A stretch of 23,131 nucleotides of DNA from DASWIG01 sp965371445 (GTDB taxonomy: Bacteria > Acidobacteriota > Thermoanaerobaculia > Multivoradales > J023), in assembly GCA_965371445.1 (NCBI GenBank), contig CBDUYN010000164.1, positions 1 to 23,131 of the forward strand, given 5' to 3'. Below, one piece after another: positions 6,026 through 15,184 of the stretch; positions within the stretch are counted from its first letter, which is position 1, and every line of letters starts with the position of its first letter. A program made the position numbers and the translations under genes. Below the pieces are notes generated by a model. It searched no databases. It was not told where the DNA came from and saw nothing but the letters and a program-made list of their open reading frames with translations.

Positions 6026-6062
6026 GCTAGCGAATTGAAGCTCCGCTTCAAGGCTAGCTTTT
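6026..6062 (+). terminator. Intrinsic terminator after the leader-like peptide gene
   Basis: TTGAAGC-TCC-GCTTCAA (6035-6051) is a 7-bp perfect stem with a 3-nt loop, flanked by GCTAGC (6026-6031) and GCTAGC (6053-6058), which can extend the helix around a small internal loop. TTTT follows at 6059-6062. It lies 70 bp after the stop codon and also marks the convergent end of the kinase gene. Confidence 0.65.
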
Positions 6063-6130
6063 GGATGTCCATTCAGATTCAGCCACCTGACCCCCGCTTG
6101 CTTTCGGCGAAGAGGAACGCGGTTCTGCGT

Positions 6131-9049
6131 TCAAAGGCCTCCAGATCCGTCGGGAGCTTTCGGGCTTAGCTCTTCAAGGCGACGGCTTGCCTCGCGCCAA
6201 ACGGGCGTCTGGTCGCCATGGGCCCACCGATCCACGAACCTCCGGCGGTGCTCCTGAGCCAGAGCAGTGTTCCCGGTCCTCTCGTGGAGACGGGCGAGCG
6301 CCAGAAGCGAATACGACCATGCGACGACATTTTGGGATCTCACAAGACACATGTCGAGGCATTCGGAGAACGTCCGGCCCCGATGTTCGTTGAGCCACGA
6401 GTACTCTTGCAGAGCCATTTCGAGGTCGCCGTTCGCCTCATGGAAGTGCGCCAGGCTCTCACGGGCCTGGAAGGATTCTGCCGCGGCCAGGGCCGCCTCG
6501 AGCACGGCGCCCGATCTGGCGAGCTCTCCTCTGGCGATCAGGATCTCGCCTTCCAAGACTCTCAAATAGCTGAGCCACAGCCCGACGCCGCTCGATTCGG
6601 CTTTGCCTTGGATGAGCTGATGGATGCTCCCCGCTTGTTCGATGTCTCCGTGGCGGGCGCTGATCTTACCGAGGACGGCGAGATAGGGTATCGGGGTGAG
6701 GACGCGATCCGTGGTGTCGCTTTCCAGGATCACACGAGCCGCCTCGACACCTGAGCGAAGGGAATCACGAAGCTCGGGGCCGTCTCCCAGCTGCTCCAAG
6801 GCCGTGATGAGCGCCATCCGACTGGCCAGGCGCGCACTGCCGCTGTCTTGAGGCGACTCAGCGAAGGTGATTTCTCGCGAGAGCTCTACGACCTCGCGGA
6901 ACCGTCCCTGATCCACGAGGAATAGGGCCTTGCGCAACCGCAGCTCTTTGCGCGTGAAGTCTGGCCGTACCTCGGGTTCGCTTTCCAAGATCTCCAAGGC
7001 ACGGGGATAGTCTTCTTGGGCGATGTAGGTGTCGGCCATGCCTTCGAGGAACTGATGCTCCTCGAAGATCTCGAGGGCGCGGAGATGATCATCTTTGGCG
7101 AGCCGGCAATAGGCCAGGTGCCGCGGTGACCAGTTGCCCGAAAGATGGGGCGCCAGGCGGTAGGAGGCCTCAAAGGCCTCCGTTGCCGAGGTGAAATCGT
7201 TGAGGAAGAGCCATTGGATCATACCGAGGTTGAGAAAGCCGCTCCAATTCTCCGGATAGAGCGACGTCACGAGGGACCAGGCGCTGATCATCTCATCCGT
7301 CGTGCCGCTCAAGCTGGCGCTCCAGCCTTTCACGTAGAGCTCCTCGAACGGCGTCAGACGATCGGAATTCTTCAGTGCCTGATCGAAGTGGTGGGTGACC
7401 TTGGCGCCCTCCGAACGTTGGAGGTAGAACATTCCGAGCTTGGCGTGCGCCATGGCAAACTGCGGATCCAAGCTGACCGCCTGCTCCAGCAGGGTGATCG
7501 CTTCGCTGGAATTGTCAGGGCCCTTCAAGAGGCCCAGCGAGTACGCCTTGAGCGCATCCAGGTCGTGCGTCGTGACTTTCTCGAGCGAAAGGGTAGTCTC
7601 TTTGATGGCGTGGACCGACTCACCCAGGCTGGCGCGGATCTCCTGGGTGATCTCGTCAAGGGCACCTAAGATCTGTCCTTGGCCGGACGCCTTGAGCGAC
7701 GAGCTCGTATAGAGGCTTCCCCCGTCCCCCGGGTCGACGATCTCGGCGCTCAGGAGGTACTCGTCTCCAAAGCGGGTGATGTTGCCGACGATCAGGGCGT
7801 GAGCGTCTTCCCGCTGGCAGACCTCGACGCCCAGGTCGCGGCCGAGTGGCGTATTCGGATCGCGCTCCATCCGGCTCAAGGCTTCCCGGATCTGGCTTTC
7901 CGGAAGGATCTCGATGCGCCGCGATTGTTCGAGGCCGACACGAAAGGCCGTATTCAGCGAGACGTCGAGGATCGACTCTCCGGTCAGGTTCTCGAACTGG
8001 CCCAGGACGATACGGATTCCTTGCTCCCCGGCGAATTCCGGGAGGGGTCCGCCGGTGCCTCGGCCGAGAAAGTAGGCGCCGACAAGGGCTGCGACGACGG
8101 CCCCTGCGATGACCAACCAGTAGCGGCGTAGACTCGGGTCGACGAAGACCCGCGAGATCGACCAGGCCTCCGAGACGTCACTCAGGGTGTGCGTGTAGGA
8201 GGAACCCGCACGAATCGTGCCGGAGGAGAGCTGGCCTGTGATCTGGCCGAGCTGGTCCGCCACCTCGACGGCGGACTGCGGCCGATCGTCCGGAGATTTC
8301 TCCAGCAGCCGGTCGATCAGGTCGGAGAGCTCCGGGGAGACGTCGGGGTTCATCTCCCGGGTCGGCGGCTGCTGGTGGATGATCACCTGCTTGAGCGTCG
8401 CGAGGGTGTTCTGGGCTTTGAACGGCGAGTGGCCGGCCACCGTCTCGTAGAGCAGCACGCCGAGGGCGAAGAGGTCGGAGCGGTGATCGACCTCTTCGCC
8501 TCCTACGTACTCGGGGGACATCGAGCGGCTGGTGCCGACGAGTTGGCCCTTGCCGGTCAGCGAGGCGTCGAGCTCGTTGGAGAGCAGGGGCTTCGCCAGT
8601 CCGAAGTCGAGGATCTTGGCGTGTCGCTCGGGGGTGACGATGATGTTCTCAGTCTTCAAGTCGCGGTGCAGGATCCCCTTGGCGTGGGCCGCGGCCAGAC
8701 CCTCGGCGATCTCCTGGCCGAGGGTCGCGGCGAGCGCCGGGTCGAGGGGCTCCTCGGCGGTCAGGCTCTGCAGAGTGCGCCCCTCGACGTACTCCATGAC
8801 GATGCAGTCGCTGTCGCCGTCGCGGAAGATGTCGTAGACGTGGACGATGGCGGAGTGGTTGAGCTGGGCCGTCGCCCGCGCTTCCCGCTGGAAGCGCTCG
8901 CGGTTGTCGTCGGTGTCCTCCTTGCCCGGACGGATGCGCTTGATGGCGACCCAACGGTCGAGGCGATCGTCGTAAGCCTTGAAGACCTCGCCCATACCCC
9001 CGGTACCGAGACGCTCGCTGATCCGGTACGGCCCAATCGTCATGGTCAT
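6131..9049 (-). CDS. Membrane-anchored Hanks-type Ser/Thr kinase with TolB-like and TPR regions
   Basis: A 972-aa protein starting at ATG 9049 (MTMTIGPYRI; 9043 is an alternative). Kinase domain about 7-268: Gly-rich loop GTGGMGEVF (15-23), VAIK with Lys37, HRDLKTENI with Asp130 and Asn135, DFG Asp148-Gly150, SPE (178-180) and DLFALGVLLYE. Thr replaces the common Pro in the HRDLKPxN motif. A single transmembrane segment at about 311-328 leads to a periplasmic part. Residues about 345-475 (VLGQFENLTGE, ILPESQIREAL) resemble the TolB/FlgO-like domain found in signalling kinases and cyclases. From about 490 (VTTHDLDALKAYSLGLL) TPR-like helical repeats run to the end. It probably senses envelope conditions and phosphorylates cytoplasmic targets. 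It diverges from the sulfatase-TPR gene. The overlapping upstream frame was excluded because it would read through the promoter. Confidence 0.9.
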   Translation of the reverse strand: MTMTIGPYRISERLGTGGMGEVFKAYDDRLDRWVAIKRIRPGKEDTDDNRERFQREARATAQLNHSAIVHVYDIFRDGDSDCIVMEYVEGRTLQSLTAEEPLDPALAATLGQEIAEGLAAAHAKGILHRDLKTENIIVTPERHAKILDFGLAKPLLSNELDASLTGKGQLVGTSRSMSPEYVGGEEVDHRSDLFALGVLLYETVAGHSPFKAQNTLATLKQVIIHQQPPTREMNPDVSPELSDLIDRLLEKSPDDRPQSAVEVADQLGQITGQLSSGTIRAGSSYTHTLSDVSEAWSISRVFVDPSLRRYWLVIAGAVVAALVGAYFLGRGTGGPLPEFAGEQGIRIVLGQFENLTGESILDVSLNTAFRVGLEQSRRIEILPESQIREALSRMERDPNTPLGRDLGVEVCQREDAHALIVGNITRFGDEYLLSAEIVDPGDGGSLYTSSSLKASGQGQILGALDEITQEIRASLGESVHAIKETTLSLEKVTTHDLDALKAYSLGLLKGPDNSSEAITLLEQAVSLDPQFAMAHAKLGMFYLQRSEGAKVTHHFDQALKNSDRLTPFEELYVKGWSASLSGTTDEMISAWSLVTSLYPENWSGFLNLGMIQWLFLNDFTSATEAFEASYRLAPHLSGNWSPRHLAYCRLAKDDHLRALEIFEEHQFLEGMADTYIAQEDYPRALEILESEPEVRPDFTRKELRLRKALFLVDQGRFREVVELSREITFAESPQDSGSARLASRMALITALEQLGDGPELRDSLRSGVEAARVILESDTTDRVLTPIPYLAVLGKISARHGDIEQAGSIHQLIQGKAESSGVGLWLSYLRVLEGEILIARGELARSGAVLEAALAAAESFQARESLAHFHEANGDLEMALQEYSWLNEHRGRTFSECLDMCLVRSQNVVAWSYSLLALARLHERTGNTALAQEHRRRFVDRWAHGDQTPVWREASRRLEELSPKAPDGSGGL

Positions 9050-9058
9050 AGCTCTGGC

Positions 9059-9087
9059 ATTATAAGTCGGAAGAGGGCGAGTGCGAA
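9059..9087 (-). promoter_or_regulatory. Kinase promoter, probably leaderless
   Basis: On the minus strand a perfect TATAAT (9064 to 9059) lies 17 bp from TTCGCA (9087 to 9082, 4/6 match). The start codon ATG 9049 begins 9 nt after the -10, so the predicted transcription start (about 9052) leaves almost no leader. No Shine-Dalgarno sequence fits in that space. Confidence 0.6.
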
Positions 9088-9171
9088 CAACGTATCCCGA
9101 ATTGGCGGCAAAAGGCGGCTCCTGCGCCGCTGTGGTAGGTTCCCGATCGAGATGAACCGAGACCTGGCTCC

Positions 9172-11514
9172 ATGATCTCCCAACGACGCTCGAAGCGCCC
9201 CGTCTTCGGGGCCCTCGTGGCACTTCTCGTGGGGATCGGCGCCTACCTGTGGCTCCGCGAGGGCCGCCGGGAGCCCGACGTCCGCGAGCTTTGGAGCGAG
9301 GTCGCCGGAGAGAGCACCGACTGGAACGTCGTGCTGGTGACGATCGACACCCTGCGTGCCGATCGTGTCGGCTGCTACGGCTATTCACGGATCGAGACGC
9401 CCCACCTCGACGCCCTGGCCCGGGAAGGGGTCCTTTTCCGAAACGCTTCGACCACGGTTCCCTTCACCCTGCCGGCCCACAGCTCGATGATGACCGGGAC
9501 CTACCCCCCCTACCACGGGGTGAGGGAGAACGTCGGCTATCGCCTCGACGAGAGCGTGGCGACGATGGCCGAATGGCTCGGCGAAGCCGGGCGGACGAGC
9601 GCGGGCTTCGTGAGCGCTTTCGTCCTCGACGCGCGTTGGGGGATCGCCCGCGGCTTTCACCACTTCTTCGACGACTTCGACCTGAAGGAGATGGGTGGCG
9701 ACCTGGGCTCGGTCCAGCGTGACGGCCGAGAGACGGTTGCCGCGGCTCGCGACTGGCTCGACGAGCGGCCTCCGGGACCTTTCTTCTTGTGGCTCCACCT
9801 CTACGACCCCCACGACCCCTACGAGCCTCCGGAGCCTTTCCGCTCACGGTATCCGGGCCGGCCCTACGACGCCGAAGTGGCCTACACCGACTCTCTTCTC
9901 GGCGAGCTCCGTCATGCCCTTGAGGAGAGGGGTCTTTTTGAGCGCTCGCTCGTCGTCGTCACGGGAGACCACGGAGAAGGGCTGCGTAGCCACGGCGAGG
10001 GGTTCCACGGCTTCTTCGTCTACGACAGCACGATGCGGGTGCCGCTCATCGTCCGTTTGCCGGAGGAGCGTCTCGGGGGCCGGGTGGTGGAGAAAGCGGT
10101 CAGCCACGTCGACCTCCTGCCGACGATCCTTGAAGCCCTCGGCCGGCCGATGCCGTCCGCAATCCAGGGCAGGAGCCTCCTGCCGCTTCTCCTCGACCTT
10201 CAAGAAGCCGAGGAACGTGCGGTCTACTCCGAGTCGCTCTACCCGCTCTTGCACTACGGCTGGTCGCCGATTCGCTCGCTGCGCACCACCAGGTACAAGT
10301 ACATCGCGACACCTCGTCCGGAGCTCTACGACCTCGTCGCCGATCCCGACGAGGAGAGAAACCTCTTCGCGGACGAGCGGGGCCTGGCGCGGGATCTCCG
10401 GGAGCGGCTCACCGCGCTGCGCGGCACGATCGAGGCCGAAGGGCGAGGGGGGCAGCCAGCCGACCTCGACGAAGAGACCCTGGCCCAGCTCCGGGCTCTC
10501 GGGTACGTGGCGGGCCGCGGCGAGGCGGCGAGCGCAGACGACGAGACACAGCGCGCCGACCCCAAGGACAAGATCGAGCTCCATCAACGAATCATGATGG
10601 CCCAGAGCGCCCTCGGCAAGGGCGAAACCGAGTTGGCCGAGGCGCGGCTCAAGGAGGTCCTGGAGCGCGATGCCGAGATGATCGACCCTTACCAGATGCT
10701 GGGCCAGATCCTGCTTCAAAAGAAGGACTTCGAAAACGCTCTTCCCTACTTCAAGAGGGCTCTGGAGCTCGACGCCGACCACAAGAGCTCGCTCTTCGGA
10801 CTGGCTCAGGCCTACGACGCCCTGGGCCGCAAGGTTGAGGCGCTCCTCGGCTTCGAGCGGCTGCTGAGCTTCGAGGCGACCGACAGCAAGGCCGCGTTGG
10901 CCGCGGCGAAAATCCATGTCGCGGACGAGCGTCTCGCCGCGGCCAGAGAGATCCTGGAGCGCGCCGTGGCCACGCCTGGCCCTGCGGCGCTCGTCGAGAA
11001 CCAGCTGGGGGAGGTGCTGGTCTTGGAGGGCCGGGCGCCGGAGGCCGTGAAGCATTTCGAGCGCGCGATCGCCATAAACGACGCCCTCGCGCAGCCCCGC
11101 TACAACCTGGCGGTGCTTTACGAAGAGCAGGGCGAAGAGCAGCGGGCGATACGTCTCTACGAGGAGGCGATCGAGCGAGCGCCGTTGCATTACCAGGCCC
11201 AGTTCAACCTCGGCCGCCTGATGGGTCGGCGCGGCGAGAGCGATCGCCAACAGGAGCTCTACGAAGCGGCGATCGCCTCGAACCCCGACTTCATCCGTGG
11301 TTACTTTCTCCTCGCCAAGCTCCTGATGGACCGTGGCGACGACCTCAAGAGGGCCGAGGCGCTGACCCGCGACGGCCTGAGCCGCGATCCGGACGCCCGG
11401 ACCGGCCCTCTGGGCTACTTCCTTCTCGCCGATGTCTTGAATCGCACCCGCCGCCCGGAAGAGGCCCGCCAAGCGGTGCAGAAAGGCCGCGAAATCCAGG
11501 CCCGTGACGGCTGA
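9172..11514 (+). CDS. Membrane-anchored sulfatase-fold protein fused to TPR repeats
   Basis: A 780-aa protein. An uncleaved signal-anchor helix (about 11-27) puts the body outside the cytoplasmic membrane. Residues about 51-420 have the sulfatase/alkaline-phosphatase fold: NVVLVTIDTLRADRVGCYGY (52-71) with metal-ligand Asp59, VVVTGDHGEG (261-270) with Asp266/His267, and the His of GFHGFF. The active-site segment reads VPFTLPAHSSMMTG (96-109). Thr99 occupies the Cys/Ser position that would become formylglycine, and His103 replaces the usual Arg. A Thr nucleophile is used by EptA- and LtaS-type phosphotransferases, so phosphotransfer or phosphohydrolysis is as likely as sulfate-ester cleavage. 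Residues about 465-775 are TPR repeats (for example DFENALPYFKRALELDADHK). No clear ribosome-binding site was seen. It is divergent from the kinase and upstream of the ADOP permease. Confidence 0.85.
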   Translation: MISQRRSKRPVFGALVALLVGIGAYLWLREGRREPDVRELWSEVAGESTDWNVVLVTIDTLRADRVGCYGYSRIETPHLDALAREGVLFRNASTTVPFTLPAHSSMMTGTYPPYHGVRENVGYRLDESVATMAEWLGEAGRTSAGFVSAFVLDARWGIARGFHHFFDDFDLKEMGGDLGSVQRDGRETVAAARDWLDERPPGPFFLWLHLYDPHDPYEPPEPFRSRYPGRPYDAEVAYTDSLLGELRHALEERGLFERSLVVVTGDHGEGLRSHGEGFHGFFVYDSTMRVPLIVRLPEERLGGRVVEKAVSHVDLLPTILEALGRPMPSAIQGRSLLPLLLDLQEAEERAVYSESLYPLLHYGWSPIRSLRTTRYKYIATPRPELYDLVADPDEERNLFADERGLARDLRERLTALRGTIEAEGRGGQPADLDEETLAQLRALGYVAGRGEAASADDETQRADPKDKIELHQRIMMAQSALGKGETELAEARLKEVLERDAEMIDPYQMLGQILLQKKDFENALPYFKRALELDADHKSSLFGLAQAYDALGRKVEALLGFERLLSFEATDSKAALAAAKIHVADERLAAAREILERAVATPGPAALVENQLGEVLVLEGRAPEAVKHFERAIAINDALAQPRYNLAVLYEEQGEEQRAIRLYEEAIERAPLHYQAQFNLGRLMGRRGESDRQQELYEAAIASNPDFIRGYFLLAKLLMDRGDDLKRAEALTRDGLSRDPDARTGPLGYFLLADVLNRTRRPEEARQAVQKGREIQARDG

Positions 11515-11520
11515 ACAGCT

Positions 11521-11529
11521 CTGGTACAA
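11521..11529 (+). promoter_or_regulatory. Extended -10 promoter candidate for the ADOP permease gene
   Basis: TGGTACAAT (11521-11529) contains TGn plus TACAAT, an extended -10 element that can work without a good -35; none was found at the right distance. It lies just after the sulfatase stop and would give a 5' leader of about 125 nt before ATG 11662. That leader contains an unused GGAGGAAA at about 11576-11583. Confidence 0.5.
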
Positions 11530-11661
11530 TGACACCGTCGAAGGCAACACACGGATTCCCGGTAGCGCCTCGGTTGGAGGAAACCGCTGCGACAAGATAA
11601 GCTTGCACCGCGCTGGCAGGGGATCTTCGGGCACAACGGCGCCAGCCGGTCGTATCAAATC

Positions 11662-14130
11662 ATGGAGAGCTTCTTTCAGGATTTTCGCTTTGGCCTTCGC
11701 GCCCTTTTACGGCGGCCTTCTTTCACCATCGTCGCCGCGGTTACGTTGTCGCTGGGCATGGGTGCCAACGTCACCATGCTGAGCTTCGCCGAGGCGCTTC
11801 TGCGCCATCCGTTCCCCTACGAGGATCCGGAGACCCTGATGGTCCTCTGGCGCGAGACCGACAATTTTCCTCGGAGCCCGAACTCGTTCCCGACGCACTT
11901 CGACTGGAAAGAGCGCAACCGCGTCTTCTCGCTCTTCGCCTTGTTTCGGCCCAGCGGCCACAACCTTACCGGCCCCGAAGGCGACCCGGAGCGTATTCCG
12001 AGCCTGATGGTCTCGGCGGATTTCTGCGACACCCTCGGAATTGAACCCCACCTGGGCCGCGTTTTCGCCCCGGAGGACGACCGTCTGGGTGCCGAGCGGA
12101 CCGTCGTGCTGAGCTACGAGCTGTGGCAACGCCGCTTCGGCGGGGACGGCGGGCTGGTCGAGAAGACGATCTTGCTCGGCGGCGAGCTCTACACGGTCAT
12201 CGGGATCCTCCCTCGGGGTCTGAGCTCCGAGACCTTCGGTGACGTCTCCCTGGGCGACCTGTGGTTACCCGTCGGCATCTTCTACGACCGCCTGCCGATC
12301 CATGAGCGGGACACCTTCGACGACGTCTGGGCCGTCGGACGGTTGCAGCCCGGGGTCACGGTCGCGATGGCCCGCGACGACATGGCACGAATCGCCCGTG
12401 AGCTCGGGAGGGAGCATCCGCTGACCCATGCCCGTACCCGAGTCCGGGTGTCGCCGGTTCTGGAGGTCCTCGTCGGAGACCTGAGGCCGACGATCTACGT
12501 CCTCCTGGTGTCCGTCGGCTTCGTCCTGCTCATCGCCGGTGCCAACCTCGTGAACCTCCTGCTGACGCGGGCGGCGGTTCGCCAGCGGGAAACCGCCATG
12601 CGTACCGCGCTCGGCGCAAGCCGCCAGCACCTGGCGCGGCAGGTACTGAGCGAATGCCTGATCCTCGCCTTTCTCGGCAGCGTCCTTGGGCTGGCCATCG
12701 GGGCGATCGGCATACGCGTCCTGCCGTCGCTGCTTCCCGGCATCCCCTATGCCGACCGGGCCGCCTTGACCCCGCAAGTGCTCTTGGCGACGGCGCTCCT
12801 ATGTGTCGCGGTGGCGATCGCGATCGGCCTCGTCCCGACGTTCCAGAACATCCGGTCGGGCTCTTTGCACGTGCTGGGAAGCCCGGCTCTTCCGGTCAAC
12901 AAGCACTGGCGCCGGACCCTCGTCAGCAGCGAGTTGGCCCTGGTGACGACGCTCCTGATCGGTGCCGGCCTCGTGATCAGCAGCTTCAGGAACCTGCGGG
13001 AGGTCGAGGTGGGCTTCTCGAGCGACTCCGTCTTGGTTCTGCTGACGAGCTTACCCGAATCGAAGTACGGTGAGACGGCGGCATGGGCGTCGTTTTTCGA
13101 CGAAACGCTGGAGCGCCTCGGCTCCTTGTCCGGGGTGGAAAGCGTCGCGTTGTTGGACACCCTGCCCCTGACGGACGAGTTGGCCGTGGGCGACAACTCT
13201 TCGCCGGTCGTGGCCGGGGATCGGCCGATGCCCTCGGTCCCCGACATGGCCAACACCATCTACCACATGGTGAGCCCGAATCTCTTCCAGATGATGGAGA
13301 TCCCTCTGCTCGAAGGCGATACCTTCACGGCGGCGGACGACGATCGCCGCGGCAGCCGCCGGGTCGTGATCGTCAGCGAGACCCTGGCACGCCATTTCTG
13401 GGGTGAGCGTTCCCCGATCGGAGAGCGCATCAGCTTTGAGCTGAAGGGTACCGCGCGGCAATTCGTGCCGCGGTGGCGCGAGGTCGTCGGCGTCGCAAAA
13501 GACATCCGCAACCGAAGCCTGCTCTTGCCGCCCAAGAACTCGGTCTACGTCCCGTACACCCAGATGCCGCTTTACCTCGAGGGCACTTCGCCGGAGATGG
13601 CTTTGCTGATCAAGACGTCGGCCCAGCCCTCCGACATGATGAACGCCGTTCGCCAGGAGGTCTACCGAATCGATCCCAACCAGCCCCTTCACAGCGTCCG
13701 TTCGTTCAAGGACGTCGTCGACAAGCATCTGGATCGTCCGCGCATGGTTTCGACGCTGCTCATGTGCTTCGCGGGTCTGGGTCTCGTCCTGGCCGTGGTA
13801 GGCGTTTACGGCGTCATCTCCTACATGGTGGTGGCCCAGATGCATGATATCGGCGTACGCATGGCGCTGGGGGCGGCTCCGTCGCGGATCCTGGCCGGCG
13901 TCCTCCGGCAGGGTTTCCTCATGGTCGTACCGGGCGTCGTCCTGGGCCTCGTCCTGGCCTGGAACGTCATCCACCTGATGTCGAGCCTCCTCTACGGGGT
14001 CGACACCAGGGACCCGTGGGTTTATGCCATCGTCTCCCTGGCGCTCGCCGCGGTCGCTTTTCTCGCCAACCTGATCCCCGCCGTCCAGGCGATGCGCCTC
14101 GAGCCGTCGAAGATCCTGCGCTGGGAGTGA
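11662..14130 (+). CDS. ADOP-family permease (FtsX/MacB type, duplicated)
   Basis: An 822-aa membrane protein. The N-terminus (ESFFQDFRFGLRALLRRPSF, then TIVAAVTLSLGMGANVTMLSF) is the hallmark opening of acidobacterial duplicated orphan permeases. Layout: TM1 about 20-43; extracytoplasmic MacB periplasmic-core-like domain about 45-265; FtsX-type helices about 270-400, including NLVNLLLTRAAVRQRETAMR followed by TALGASRQ; a second TM at about 418-437 and core domain to about 690; last helices about 700-815 with the matching DIGVRMALGAAPSRILAGVL. The two halves repeat the same plan. No ABC ATPase gene is adjacent, hence orphan. Family members are thought to export or to transmit mechanical signals for peptides or lipids; the substrate is unknown. 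The start lacks a near Shine-Dalgarno sequence, and the frame stays open upstream through a GGAGGAAA, so the N-terminus could be longer. Confidence 0.92.
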   Translation: MESFFQDFRFGLRALLRRPSFTIVAAVTLSLGMGANVTMLSFAEALLRHPFPYEDPETLMVLWRETDNFPRSPNSFPTHFDWKERNRVFSLFALFRPSGHNLTGPEGDPERIPSLMVSADFCDTLGIEPHLGRVFAPEDDRLGAERTVVLSYELWQRRFGGDGGLVEKTILLGGELYTVIGILPRGLSSETFGDVSLGDLWLPVGIFYDRLPIHERDTFDDVWAVGRLQPGVTVAMARDDMARIARELGREHPLTHARTRVRVSPVLEVLVGDLRPTIYVLLVSVGFVLLIAGANLVNLLLTRAAVRQRETAMRTALGASRQHLARQVLSECLILAFLGSVLGLAIGAIGIRVLPSLLPGIPYADRAALTPQVLLATALLCVAVAIAIGLVPTFQNIRSGSLHVLGSPALPVNKHWRRTLVSSELALVTTLLIGAGLVISSFRNLREVEVGFSSDSVLVLLTSLPESKYGETAAWASFFDETLERLGSLSGVESVALLDTLPLTDELAVGDNSSPVVAGDRPMPSVPDMANTIYHMVSPNLFQMMEIPLLEGDTFTAADDDRRGSRRVVIVSETLARHFWGERSPIGERISFELKGTARQFVPRWREVVGVAKDIRNRSLLLPPKNSVYVPYTQMPLYLEGTSPEMALLIKTSAQPSDMMNAVRQEVYRIDPNQPLHSVRSFKDVVDKHLDRPRMVSTLLMCFAGLGLVLAVVGVYGVISYMVVAQMHDIGVRMALGAAPSRILAGVLRQGFLMVVPGVVLGLVLAWNVIHLMSSLLYGVDTRDPWVYAIVSLALAAVAFLANLIPAVQAMRLEPSKILRWE

Positions 14131-14139
14131 CGGCGCCCG

Positions 14140-14158
14140 GTCCTCCCATCCCGAGGAC
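14140..14158. terminator. Hairpin between the ADOP gene and moxR
   Basis: GTCCTC-CCATCCC-GAGGAC forms a 6-bp perfect stem with a 7-nt loop, 9 bp after the permease stop. No T-tract follows. It may end or stabilise the ADOP transcript before the Bat operon begins. Confidence 0.35.
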
Positions 14159-14166
14159 GAATCGGC

Positions 14167-14172
14167 CATAAT
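14167..14172 (+). promoter_or_regulatory. -10-like element for the moxR-bat operon
   Basis: CATAAT, a 5/6 match to TATAAT, lies exactly 6 nt before ATG 14179. Transcription from it would begin at or next to the start codon, giving a leaderless mRNA. No convincing -35 was found, and no ribosome-binding site precedes the ATG. Confidence 0.45.
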
Positions 14173-14178
14173 GGCGCC

Positions 14179-15171
<993 letters not shown>

Positions 15172-15184
15172 GGAGGTTGGGCAT

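Noticed and set aside
8189..9175. Plus-strand 328-codon frame opposite the kinase domain
   Set aside because: Antisense shadow of a well-supported kinase with all catalytic motifs on the other strand.
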